A DNA stretch of 23,710 nucleotides from Chitinophagaceae bacterium. Lineage in GTDB: Bacteria > Bacteroidota > Bacteroidia > Chitinophagales > Chitinophagaceae. The position numbers and the translations under genes were made by a program. Below, one piece after another: positions 8,893 to 17,583 of this stretch (position 1 is the stretch's first letter; the number at the start of each line of letters is the position of its first letter). Below the pieces are notes generated by a model. The model had not been told where the DNA came from. It made no database searches and was given only the letters and a program-made list of their open reading frames with translations. The stretch lies in assembly GCA_016703625.1 (NCBI GenBank), contig JADJBP010000006.1:1-23710 (forward strand). The letters are read 5' to 3'.

Positions 8893-8910
8893 GGCAAAAC
8901 AAGTTAATAA
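8893..8910 (+). promoter_or_regulatory. Leader element of kinase 2 (copy of 6489-6506)
   Basis: GGCAAAACAAGTTAATAA lies 9 bases upstream of the ATG at 8920, within the 97-bp gap after kinase 1. It differs from the kinase 1 leader by a single base. The rest of the gap (8823-8892) shows no terminator hairpin, so read-through from kinase 1 is possible as well as independent expression. Confidence 0.5.
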
Positions 8911-8919
8911 ATTCAGATC

Positions 8920-11253
8920 ATGCATAAGTTTAACAGGGCACAGTTATTTTTTTGTGTTGGTATTTATGCTTTTTTACAACATGCGCATATGCACAGCAGG
9001 AACCTTTATTTAAAAAAGCACCATTGGATAGTCTTGGTATTCGGAGTTATGAGTTGCTGAGTACAAAAGGAGGGAGTATTAGAATCATTTCTTCTGTTGG
9101 ATTATGGAGATTAAAAGGCCGTGAATTGTCGTGGAGTACTGTACAAAAGTTTGGAGAGTTTAGAATTGATAAACTTGTTCATGCACAACAGCGAGTTAGC
9201 ACAATGGCAGAGGGCCCGGATAGTATTTTCTTTTTTGCAACATATGACAATGAAATTTATTTTGCTAATAATTCGGACGAAACTACAATTACCTGGCCAC
9301 CATTTAATTTTCCGCCAAAGGAGAACCATTTGATAAAATATCAACATTGTATATTGATAATAGCGGGGATCTTTTCATTGGCACTCAAGCAGATAATTTT
9401 TATTGGATAAAAGTGGGGGAAATAAAAAATATGGGAAAATGTAGAAACAAAAATTGTAGATAGTACGCTGGTGTTCGTTAAAGGAGCAAAGCAGGCAAAA
9501 AAGTTACGATGGCTCCTGCAGCCGGCGTGTTTTCTTTTGCGCAGGATAATATTGACAAAAATATTATCTGGGTAGGAACCAATTATGGATTATACCGATA
9601 TAATAAAATAACAAATGAAGGTAAAATGATCAGGCCATTTAATATACCTCCCAGGCTTTCATTTACTGTTACTCATATTGAGTTAAATACACAGGGTAAT
9701 CCCTGGTTCAGCACACTGGAAAAAGGTATGGGTTTCTATGATAAACAAAAAAACAGTATCCGGTTTTATCCTTATCCAAAAATGAAGGTAAATACAGCAA
9801 CCCATTATCCTGTCAAAACATTTTGTCATAAGTCTAGTAACGATTTATTTGTGGCGGTGATGGATTCTCTTCCCGCCGTCTTTAATACTTTAACCGGAAC
9901 TTATACCTTTATTAATGACGCCTCTTTAAAGCAAACGGCTGACAGCACTACAGATATTAAAGTGGATAAACTTGGAAACCTTTTTTTGATAAAGGGTGGA
10001 GCTTTTTACAGGTGCAAAGCCTCTAACATTAAATTAATTGCTCCCGTTATTAAACAGGATAGCAACATAATAAACAACAGCGATAGCAATATAGCTTTGC
10101 TTGTGAACACAAGTAAGTTGGATAGCAGTTTGCTGGCACCCTATATAAAACGTATCAACCTTTTAAATGGAGAATTAATATCTGATATTTTTTCTTTTTT
10201 TCCTGAACGTCTTAAGGAACTCAAATTAAAATATAACCAAAACTCAATTCTTATTGCATTTGGCATGAATGATCTTAGCGATGAAAAGAATACCCGGGTT
10301 GCATGGAAAATTGACGGTGTAACTAACGGGTGGAATACATTACCGTTGATGAATATTGATAGTTGTGTTGTAGCTATAAACGATTTAAAGCCGGGCAAAT
10401 ATGTATTTGAATTAAAGGGTAAAGCAGGTGATGAAGACTGGCGCAGGCAACAAGCAAAAATGATCATCATTGTAAGCCCGGCTTATTGGCAAACCTGGTG
10501 GTTCTGGACATCAGTTATTCTGGGTTTGGGAATAATTGTTGGTCTTATTTTATGGTGGAGGATAAGAACAGTTAAAAAAAGAGAAAAAGAAAAATTTACC
10601 CGGGAGAAGCAACTGATGGAATTGGAGGCTCTGGCACTGCGTGCCCAGATGAACCCGCATTTTATTTTCAACTGCCTTAATTCCATAAAATCATTGATGC
10701 AGCAAAAAGAAACAGATAAAGGTATAACCTACCTCACCACATTCTCTAAACTCATCCGCACTTTGTTTAATAATGCTGATAAGAAACTGATCAGCTTATA
10801 TGACGAAATAGAAACCTGCAAATATTATTTGCAATTGGAAGCTTTGCGATTTGATACCAAATTTTCTTATTCTGTAAAGGTTGATGAATCCATTGATCTG
10901 AAATCAATACAGGTGCCGGCACTGATCATTCAGCCTTTTATTGAAAATGCCATCTGGCATGGGATAATGCCCCGTAACAGCACAGGCCATGTATCATTGA
11001 ATGTGGCTCGTAAAAATGATATTATCGAAATTGCTATAGAAGATGATGGTATAGGCAGAGAGGCTTCTCAACAAAACAGATCTACCAGTGGCCTTGTTCA
11101 CCAATCCAAAGGAGTTAACCTTACCCAAACCAGGCTGGAACTAAATAACCTGCTGCAGCAAAGGCAGGCAGAGCTGGAGGTGATAGATAAGAAAGATGAA
11201 AAGGAATAGCAAAAGGCACTGCAGTATTACTAAGATTTATTCAACCTGATTAA
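8920..11253 (+). CDS. Sensor histidine kinase 2: beta-propeller, Y_Y_Y, TM, LytS/YesM-type kinase
   Basis: Paralogue of kinase 1, about 778 residues. ATG at 8920 gives MHKFNRAQLF, and after a one-base loss near 8950 continues CWYLCFFTTCAYAQQEPLFKK, completing the signal peptide. Propeller repeats follow (MAEGPDSIFFFATYDNEIYF, LYIDNSGDLFIGTQADNFYW, WVGTNYGLYRYNKITNEGKM), with frame changes near 9320 and 9428. From 9509 the frame is long and intact through Y_Y_Y (VAWKIDGVTNGWNTL, LKPGKYVFELKGKAGDEDW), TM (FWTSVILGLGIIVGLILWW), AQMNPHFIFN (His codon 10658-10660), FIENAIWHG and EDDGIGRE. A final one-base loss near 11205 restores GIAKGTAVLLRFIQPD with TAA at 11251-11253. Relative to kinase 1 it has an Asn/Ser-rich insertion before Y_Y_Y (near 10030-10130). 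TAATG overlap couples it to kinase 3. Confidence 0.92.
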
Positions 11254-12357
11254 TGCGTAAAAAAGTATCAATATACTGGAAGTGCCAGCTTTGGGGCTGG
11301 GGAACTTATGGAGGACTGTCATTTATAGTAGATTATTCGGATTCTGATTTTAAAAGCATATTTCTGCAAAGTTTAAATCTGTTAGTACTCAAAATGAGTA
11401 TGGGTATTTTATTTAGTCATCTAATGCGTTTGATAATCAATAAATTAAGACTTACAGAAATATCTTTTTGGAAATCGATTTTCCCATTAATTATTCTAAC
11501 AGTCTTTTTTGGAACTTGTTTTGGAATTTTCGGGTTGTATTTAAAGGAAATAATAACAGAGTGGAAGAATAACTCTAGATCAAGAAAATGAAAATCTGGT
11601 TTTTCCTTTATTTTAAATGGAGCTCTTGTTTTAATGTTTTGGAATATTATATATTTTTTCTCAAAAGTCAGCATCGAAATAAAAGCACGTACAGGAAAAA
11701 ACAGCATTGATGATCAAGGCAATTGAACTGGAAGCCAAAGCCCTCCGTGCCCAAATGAATCCACATTTTATTTTCAATAGCCTTAATTCCATTAAATCAT
11801 TAATTCAACAAAATGAAAACGAAAAATCTGTCACTTACCTTACTACTTTTTCAAAACTGATTCGTACATTGTTAAACAATGCAGATAAAAAGGAGATCAG
11901 CCTGTATGATGAAATTGAAACCTGTAAACTTTACCTGCAGCTGGAAGCCATGCGTTTTGATACGAAGTTTTCTTATGCTGTAGATGTTGATAAAGACATT
12001 GATCTGAAATCAATACAGGTGCCGGCACTGATCATTCAGCCTTTTATTGAAAATGCCATCTGGCATGGTATCGTGCCGCGTAACAGTACAGGCCATGTAT
12101 CATTGAATGTGGTGCGAAAGGAAGGAATTATAAGTTATTATTGATGATGACGGTATTGGAAGAGATGCTTCCCTTCAAAATAAATCGGGCAGCAGCCTTA
12201 CTCACCAATCCAAAGGCGTAAACCTTACCCAAACCAGGCTGGAACTGAATAACCTGCTGCAGCAGCGCCAGGCGAAACTGGAAGTTGTTGATAAAAAGAT
12301 GAAAACAATATAGCTACAGGAACCAGGGTCATTCTTCATTTTAAAGAATCAGAATGA
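11253..12357 (+). CDS. Sensor histidine kinase 3: short membrane sensor fused to LytS/YesM-type kinase
   Basis: About 368 residues with no propeller. ATG at 11253 overlaps the previous stop (TAATG). The N-terminal part reads MRKKVSIYWKCQLWGWGTYG and has about four hydrophobic stretches (for example SIFPLIILTVFFGTCFGIF and GALVLMFWNIIYFFS). It resembles the membrane module of kinase 4 (SxYWKCQLxGW opening). The kinase domain follows: KAIELEAKALRAQMNPHF (His codon 11764-11766), SKLIRTLLNNADKKEISLYD, FIENAIWHGIVPRNSTGHV, DDDGIGRDA and SKGVNLTQTR. Frame changes lie near 11573, 11610, 11705, 12128 and 12297. It ends TRVILHFKESE with TGA at 12355-12357. It has Ser where the paralogues have Cys (FIFNSLNS). 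The cue is probably sensed in or at the membrane. Confidence 0.88.
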
Positions 12358-13481
12358 GAGCTGTTTTTATAAATATTTCATTATACTGGAAATGTCAATT
12401 GATAGGCTGGGCCATTTTTCTGGTGGTGGTCACCGGTTTTAATGAACTTGTTTATCATGATACCAATGAATTCCTTCCGTTCGCTATTTCCATTTATGGT
12501 TTTGGTTTTTATTTTCCCATTTAATAAAGCTAACTATTGCCAAACTGGGAATACTAAGAAAAAAATTTACTGCACAGGTCATAAACCGGGAATTCTTATC
12601 ATCCTGTATTCATTTATAGCAACATTCACATGGATGATGATCATGATCTACCTGGATTATTGGAAATTAAACAGGAATACCAGGCCGGAAGTGATGGCCA
12701 AATTCCTGACGGGATTTTTTTTCCATCTTTTCCTGGTACTGCTCACTTTTTCCGGGTGGGGACTTATCTATTTTTTATATCATTACGTAAAAGGCGTTCG
12801 GCGGGAAGAACAATTGAGAACGGCTTATCAATTCAAAATGAACGAACTGGAGGCCAAAGCCCTCCGTGCCCAAATGAATCCACATTTTATTTTCAACTGC
12901 CTTAACTCTATTAAATCTTTAATTCAGCAAAATGAGAATGAAAAATCTGTTACTTACCTTACTACTTTTTCAAAACTGATACGCACATTGTTAAACAATG
13001 CGGATAAAAAAGAGATCAGCCTGTATGATGAGATTGAAACCTGTAAACTATACCTGCAGCTGGAAGCCATGCGCTTGATACCAAATTTTCTTATGTTGTA
13101 GATGTTGATAAAGCCATTGACCTGAAATCAATACAGGTACCTGCACTGATCATTCAGCCCTTTATTGAAAATGCCATCTGGCATGGCATAGTGCCCCGTA
13201 ACAGTACAGGCCATGTATCATTAAATGTGGTTCGTAATAACGATATTATAGAAGTAGCTATAGATGATAATGGTATAGGCAGAGAAGCTTCCCAACAAAT
13301 AAAGCCGAACAGTAATCTTGCTCATCAATCGAAGGGAGTCAACCTTACCAAAACCAGGCTGGAACTGAATAACCTGCTGCAGCAACGGCAGTCACAATTG
13401 GAGGTGATTGATAAGAAGGATGATAAAGGATTGGCCACAGGAACAACAGTTATCATTAAAATTAAAGAAGAACTGTCATGA
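12354..13481 (+). CDS. Sensor histidine kinase 4: short membrane sensor fused to LytS/YesM-type kinase
   Basis: About 376 residues. ATG at 12354 overlaps the kinase 3 stop (ATGA). It opens MRAVFINISLYWKCQLIGWA with hydrophobic segments (FLVVVTGF, FAISIYGFGFYFP, LIILYSFIATFTWMMIMIY, GFFFHLFLVLLTFSGWGLIY). Between about 12522 and 12590 the likely frame reads LIKLTIAKLGILRKKFTAQV, matching the kinase 3 module, with indels on each side. The kinase domain follows: KMNELEAKALRAQMNPHF (His codon 12883-12885), SKLIRTLLNNADKKEISLYD, a one-base loss near 13075, then FIENAIWHGIVPRNSTGHV, DDNGIGREA and SKGVNLTKTR. It ends IIKIKEELS with TGA at 13479-13481, overlapping the regulator start. The most regulator-proximal kinase, so perhaps the principal partner (inference). 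Confidence 0.88.
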
Positions 13482-14224
13482 TACGATCCATTGTTATAGA
13501 TGATGAACAACATTGTGTGCGGTCATTATTAAGCGACCTGCAGCAACATTGCCCCGCTGTTGAAGTGGTGGATGCCTGCTCATCTGCCAAGGAAGGCATG
13601 ATGGCCATTAAAAAATTGGATCCCGATCTTGTTTTTTTGGATGTGGAAATGCCCTGGATGAATGGGTTTGAAATGCTGGAAGTTTTAGGGGATATCAATT
13701 TCTCCATCATTTTTACAACGGCCCATGATGCGTTTGCGGCAAAAGCATTCCGCATCAGCGCCGTGGATTACCTGCTTAAACCCATTGATGCCGGCGACCT
13801 GAAAGCAGCGGTACAAAAAGTAGAAAGAAAAATGGATGAAGGCAGCAGTATGCAACATATCAGCAACCTGCTGCGAAATATGCGGCAGTCCAGTACCGGC
13901 CAAAAAATTGCACTGCCTCAACGCGAGGGCTATGAATTTGTAGATATATCCTCTATTATTTATTGTACTGCTGAAGGTGCTTATACCAAAGTATTTATTG
14001 AAGAAAAAAAACCCATGCTGATATCCAGGACACTCGGTGATGTGGAAGAACTGCTTTCACCGGATATGTTTCAACGGATACATCATTCTACGGTTGTAAA
14101 TGTTGCTTATATTTCACAGTTCCTCCGCACAGACGGAGGTTCGGTTGTATTAAAAAATGGTGAAAAACTTTCGGTAAGCAAAGCAAAAAAAGAAATGCTG
14201 ATGGCAAGGTTGGGTTTAAAGTAA
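13478..14224 (+). CDS. LytTR-family response regulator
   Basis: Cytoplasmic two-component regulator of 248 residues; the only gene of this cluster with an intact frame. The receiver domain (residues 1-120) has the acidic pocket DDE (8-10), the phospho-acceptor Asp55 in LVFLDVEMPW, the switch Thr in IIFTTAHDAF and Lys101 in DYLLKPI. A linker (about 120-140) leads to a LytTR DNA-binding domain (about 142-245: ALPQREGYEFVDISSIIYC, EGAYTKVFI, HHSTVVNVAYISQFL, LSVSKAKKEML). The start overlaps the kinase 4 stop (ATGA), which favours translational coupling. A hairpin follows two bases after its stop. It is the only regulator near four kinases, so it probably integrates them. Target genes cannot be read from sequence; the divergent envelope operon is a candidate. 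Confidence 0.97.
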   Translation: MIRSIVIDDEQHCVRSLLSDLQQHCPAVEVVDACSSAKEGMMAIKKLDPDLVFLDVEMPWMNGFEMLEVLGDINFSIIFTTAHDAFAAKAFRISAVDYLLKPIDAGDLKAAVQKVERKMDEGSSMQHISNLLRNMRQSSTGQKIALPQREGYEFVDISSIIYCTAEGAYTKVFIEEKKPMLISRTLGDVEELLSPDMFQRIHHSTVVNVAYISQFLRTDGGSVVLKNGEKLSVSKAKKEMLMARLGLK

Positions 14225-14225
14225 T

Positions 14226-14268
14226 AAATTCCGGTGAGTCACCCTCCAGGGGTGACTCACCGGAATTT
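14226..14268. terminator. Perfect 19-bp inverted repeat closing the kinase-regulator operon
   Basis: AAATTCCGGTGAGTCACCC, loop TCCAG, then the exact reverse complement of the first arm. It begins two bases after the regulator stop codon and lies between convergent genes (flavin reductase stop at 14283), so it can act as a bidirectional terminator. The AAATT/AATTT ends supply short A/T tracts on both strands. Confidence 0.8.
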
Positions 14269-14282
14269 ACACCGTCTGACAC

Positions 14283-15190
14283 CTAATAATCCGCCAGCAA
14301 CACCTGCCAGGCCTCATCTACTTTACCGGTATCTAATAATTCTTTGGCATACCGGTGCAGTTCCTTATCCATTTCATCGGGGTTGATGGAAAAATACTGG
14401 ATGATATTTTTCAGTTTATCATCATCAAAAGCTGGATCAACAAAGGGCATTTCATGCACATTGGCCAGCTGCCCCAGATTATTTGCACTGAGTATATTGC
14501 TTTTACGGATACTTCCAGGAGATTGTCAACACCTATTCCCAACTGTGTGTTTGGTTTGGCCACTTTAAATAAATTGGTTGCATCAATTTTTGCATACCAG
14601 TCGCCGCCAAGGCGGGCTACATGATGTAGTTTGGTTTGATCAATTTTAGGCAAGCCCTGAGCGGTAGTCGAAGGGTCTGCATCCAGGATGCTTTCATCAA
14701 TATGCATGCACAATACTTCGCAGATCACCAGGTTGCCTGCTCCGCCTTCTGTGCCCAGCGGTTTTACTTCCAAAACGGTACATTCCAGTTTTACCTTGCT
14801 TTCCTTTACCATGGGCGGTTTTACCATGGTTGCTTTTTCTTCTGTAAAGCCTGCTTTGATAAATTCATTGGTGCCTTTTGGAAACTCGCAACTGGCAAGC
14901 GATGTTTGCTGCACCATATCATAATCCACCATATTGATCACCACTTCGGGGACTTCCAGTACATTTTGTAAAGTATGTTTGGTAGTATTATCCCTTACCC
15001 TTCTTGCCGGCGAAAAAATAACGATGGGCGGGTTGGAAGAAAATAAATTGAAAAAACTAAAGGGGCTCAGGTTTATATTCCCTGCTTTATCAATGGTAGA
15101 TGCAAAACATATCGGCCTGGGCGCAATGGCATGCTGCAGGTAGTTTTGAGCTTCGGAGGGTTTTAGATCTTTAAGTTTAAGTGTGAGCAT
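14283..15190 (-). CDS. Flavin reductase family protein (FMN-binding split barrel)
   Basis: Flavin-binding protein of the flavin reductase-like (DIM6/NTAB) family, likely an FMN-dependent oxidoreductase in small-molecule catabolism. ATG at 15190 gives MLTLKLKDLKPSEAQNYLQH, then the family core APRPICFASTIDKAGNINLS, PFSFFNLFSSNPPIVIFSP, EVVINMVDYDMVQQTSLA, FPKGTNEFIKAGFT and VICEVLCMHI. A one-base loss near 14515 hides the true C-terminus in another frame: SNILSANNLGQLANVHEMP, IIQYFSINPDEMDKELHRY and VDEAWQVLLADY, with TAG at 14283-14285. About 302 residues. It lies downstream of the FAH-family gene on the same strand; in Bacteroidota such pairs occur near aromatic amino acid degradation genes, which suggests but does not prove the pathway. 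Confidence 0.88.
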
Positions 15191-15210
15191 TTCTTTATTT
15201 TAAATTTTTT

Positions 15211-15424
15211 TTCACGCAGAGGTAGCAGGGGTGCGGAGGTCACAGAGGGTTTTCTCAGCGTCCTACGTGTAAAATGTTTTCTTGTTTCTCGCAGGGGTCG
15301 CAGGGGTGCGGAGGTCGCAGAGATGAATACTCAACATCCTCCGCGTGAAATCTGTTCTTTTTCAAGCAGGGATTGCTGGGTTTTCTCTGCGTCCCCTGCT
15401 CCTCAGCGCCTTCTGCGTGAAATA
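15211..15424. repeat. Cluster of degenerate CGCAGAG-type inverted repeats
   Basis: The 237-bp gap between the FAH-family and flavin-reductase genes holds related units. Two in one orientation are 15211-15247 (TTCACGCAGAGG... through GGGGTGCGGAGGTCACAGAG) and 15286-15322 (TTCTCGCAGGGG... through GGGGTGCGGAGGTCGCAGAG). Inverted counterparts occur at about 15251-15275 (CAGCGTCCTACGTGTAAA), 15336-15350 (ATCCTCCGCGTGAAA) and 15381-15422 (CTCTGCGTCCCCTGC ... TTCTGCGTGAAA). The G/C-rich content contrasts with the flanking genes. Resembles intergenic palindromic repeat families; no coding potential seen. Confidence 0.75.
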
Positions 15425-15427
15425 TTA

Positions 15428-16436
15428 CTACATTTTCTTCAATGCCAGGATCGAAAAATCACTTTCATCCTTTACGATCGTATTGCTTAATTTACCAAGC
15501 CCGTCAATTTCCATTTCAACCACATCGCCTTCCTGTAACCATTGTTCCTGGTAATTGGGGTCATTTAATTTACCGGTGCCGTTCAGTTCCAAAAAGCACC
15601 CGGTTCCTGCTGTGCCGCTGCCGATCACATCGCCGGGAAACATGTTAACACCATAACTGCAGCGTTCAATGATCTCGGCAAAGGTCCAGTCCATATCACT
15701 TAAATTACCTTCGCTAACCTGTTTGCCATTCACCCAACACTTCATGCCCAGGTTCCAGGCTTTACCGGTATGGCCCTCTTTACAGGGTACTTCATATTGC
15801 TGCAGTTCATCCAGGGTTACCAGCATGGGACCGATCACGGTTGAAAAATCTTTTCCTTTGGCAGGCCCCAGGTTCAGTTTCATTTCCTCCATTTGCAATA
15901 ACCTTGCACTCATGTCATTCATGATCATCAGTCCGCCAATATATTCATCCGCATCAGCGGCTTTAATGTTTCGGCCGGGTTTGCAGATTACGATGGATGC
16001 TTCCAGTTCAAAATCAAGCTGCTGAAAATGATCGGGCATACAAACAATATCGCCCGGGCCCCTGTATGCTGTTGTGGTTGGTAAAATAAAAAATGGGGTA
16101 CTGGTCATATTCAGGTATCATGTCCACTTTCCGGTTGCGTCGGGCTGCGGCTACGTGTTGGCGAAAAGCATAGGCATCCCGGCAACTGGTTGGGTGAGGA
16201 ACAGGAGCAATAATTTCTGTATCTGAAAAAGCTTCTGCCATCACATTCCTTACCATACCATCTTTTATTCTTTGTTCAACAATTTTGGCCATAGGTATAA
16301 ATTCATCCCAAAAATTCAAAAGCATTGCCATGGTATTGGGCAGATCATGGTGTAAGGAATCAAGGGAGTAGATATTGCCGTCAACAACAATGCCCAATTG
16401 ATCGTGACCGTCTTTTAAGTAAGTAACTAATTTCAT
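15428..16436 (-). CDS. Fumarylacetoacetate hydrolase (FAH) family protein
   Basis: Metal-dependent hydrolase or isomerase of the FAH superfamily, which cleaves or isomerises beta-diketo acids from aromatic catabolism. I chose the ATG at 16436 (MKLVTYLKDGHDQLGIVVDG), the typical family start, over an in-frame ATG at 16457. Visible family features: HPTSCRDAYAFRQHV, YPIFYFTNHNSIQGPG, then after a one-base loss near 16050 DIVCMPDHFQQLDFELEASI (acidic metal-site region), GGLMIMNDMSAR (the ND.SAR motif), GPAKGKDFSTVIGPMLVT, GVNMFPGDVIGSGTAGTGC and VVEMEIDGLGKLSNTI. About 336 residues, complete. Probably co-transcribed with the flavin-reductase-family gene downstream, across the repeat cluster. The exact substrate (fumarylacetoacetate or another acylpyruvate-like acid) cannot be assigned. 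Confidence 0.9.
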
Positions 16437-16497
16437 GTATAGTGGTTTGGATGTCAAAAGTAGGCAATAAAAAATTCATGTATTTTAACAATCTGAA

Positions 16498-16528
16498 TTT
16501 TGCTTTTTCAATTGAAATATTAATTTTG
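16498..16528 (+). promoter_or_regulatory. Candidate promoter for the fatty acid hydroxylase gene
   Basis: TTTTG at 16498-16502 and TAATTTTG at 16521-16528, a full match to the -7 consensus TAnnTTTG, are separated by 18 bases. The predicted transcript start lies close to the first possible start codon (TTG, 16537), so the leader would be very short. Confidence 0.5.
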
Positions 16529-16536
16529 TACTATAA

Positions 16537-17251
16537 TTGCATACATTGAAATTTGAGAAAATACATAATAAAGGGCAGGCACAGATCTTTAAAAACCAGT
16601 ACCTGGAATACCTGACCAAGACACACCCGCTGGTGATCTGGGGTTTATACATACCTGTGATATCGTTTATGCTTTATTTCAGTTATGCAGGCTTATCTAT
16701 TGGTTTGTTGAAAACCACCGGCATATTTTGTGCGGCATGTTTACCTGGTCAATATTTGAATATGTGATCCACCGGTATGTTTTTCACTTCATGGCAGAAA
16801 GTAAGCGGGCTGTTAGGATCGTTTATGTTATACACGGTAATCACCACGAGTACCCCCGGGACAGGGAACGGTTATTTATGCCGGCCGTACCCAGTTTGCT
16901 TATTTCATCCTTAATTTTCAGTTTAATGTACGGGCTGGCATACCTGTTGGGTGTTCCCGGATCTGCTTTTGCATTTTTCCGGGATTTCTTTTAGGGTATT
17001 TGATCTATGGCACCATGCATTACGCCATTCATGCCTGGAATCCCCCTTTTAAATGGATGAAACCCCTGTGGCGAAATCATCACCTGCATCATTATAAAAA
17101 TACCGAACAGGGTTTTGGGGTAAGTTCTACCCTGTGGGATCATGTTTTCGGTACCATGTTCGACCTTACAAAGGAAAAAGAAGATAAAGCGAAAGTGCAG
17201 GAACTGATGTTTAGTAAAAAACCTGCTGGCAGGGAATTGCAGGATCAGTAA
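16537..17251 (+). CDS. Fatty acid hydroxylase superfamily membrane protein (fatty acid 2-hydroxylase-like)
   Basis: Integral membrane di-iron enzyme that probably hydroxylates fatty acyl chains, as in 2-hydroxy lipids common in Bacteroidota. The His clusters of the superfamily are visible: HRYVFH, HGNHHEYPRD, HYAIH and RNHHLHHYKN. Hydrophobic segments precede and separate them (LVIWGLYIPVISFMLYFSY, LLISSLIFSLMYGLAYLLG). One-base losses near 16735 (CC|GMFTWSIFEYVIH) and 16985 (FF|LGYLIYGTMHYAIH) break the frame. There is no ATG near the start: the frame opens at TTG 16537 (MHTLKFEKIHNKGQ if used) or TTG 16546. A lost ATG through sequencing error is also possible. About 238 residues. It converges with the next gene, with only four bases between stop codons. 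Confidence 0.88.
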
Positions 17252-17255
17252 TAAT

Positions 17256-17575
17256 TTACCATTTTTCCGCTTCATCAACATCATGATCCCGTTTGCTGAA
17301 ATGCTCCCAGGATTTTATTTTTGTACCTGTCTTTCAATGATCAATGTGGCAATGATATTTCCGGCATCTTCCGGGGTTTTGCTGCAGCAGGTTTTTTAGT
17401 TTTTCTTCACTTACATCAATCCGGTAGAGGTATGCAATTAATTTATCAAAATCATTTTTATTAACCGGTTAATGTATGATGCCAGTTGGCTGTGTAATTC
17501 CGCATAAGATAACTTGCCAGAGATCTCAATGGCAAGTTCATTGTTTAATAGCTGTATCAATTCAACATTCTCCAT
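17256..17575 (-). CDS. Small conserved hypothetical protein downstream of the TIGR02757 gene
   Basis: About 106 residues, fragmented into pieces too short to stand out as long frames. ATG at 17575 starts MENVELIQLLNNELAIEISG, then KLSYAELHSQLASYINRLI. After a lost base near 17465 the frame continues DFDKLIAYLYRIDVSEEKLK, NLLQQNP, and after another near 17385 EDAGNIIATLIIERQVQKIK, ending DVDEAEKW with TAA at 17256-17258. Charged, probably helical, with no signal peptide or TM segment, so cytoplasmic. It starts eight bases after the TIGR02757 stop (17584), so the two are likely co-translated. I do not know its function; the sequence looks like a small conserved Chitinophagaceae protein. Confidence 0.6.
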
Positions 17576-17583
17576 CAGCGAAA

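Noticed and set aside
6516..13481. The repeated kinase segments as a composite transposon or insertion sequence
   Set aside because: The repeats are coding kinase domains in one orientation; no transposase, terminal inverted repeats or target duplications were seen.
14344..15143. Several plus-strand open frames opposite the flavin-reductase gene
   Set aside because: Antisense shadows; the minus strand carries the conserved protein over the whole region.
15211..15424. A CRISPR array
   Set aside because: The units are degenerate, alternate in orientation and have irregular spacing, with no unique spacers of constant length and no cas genes nearby.
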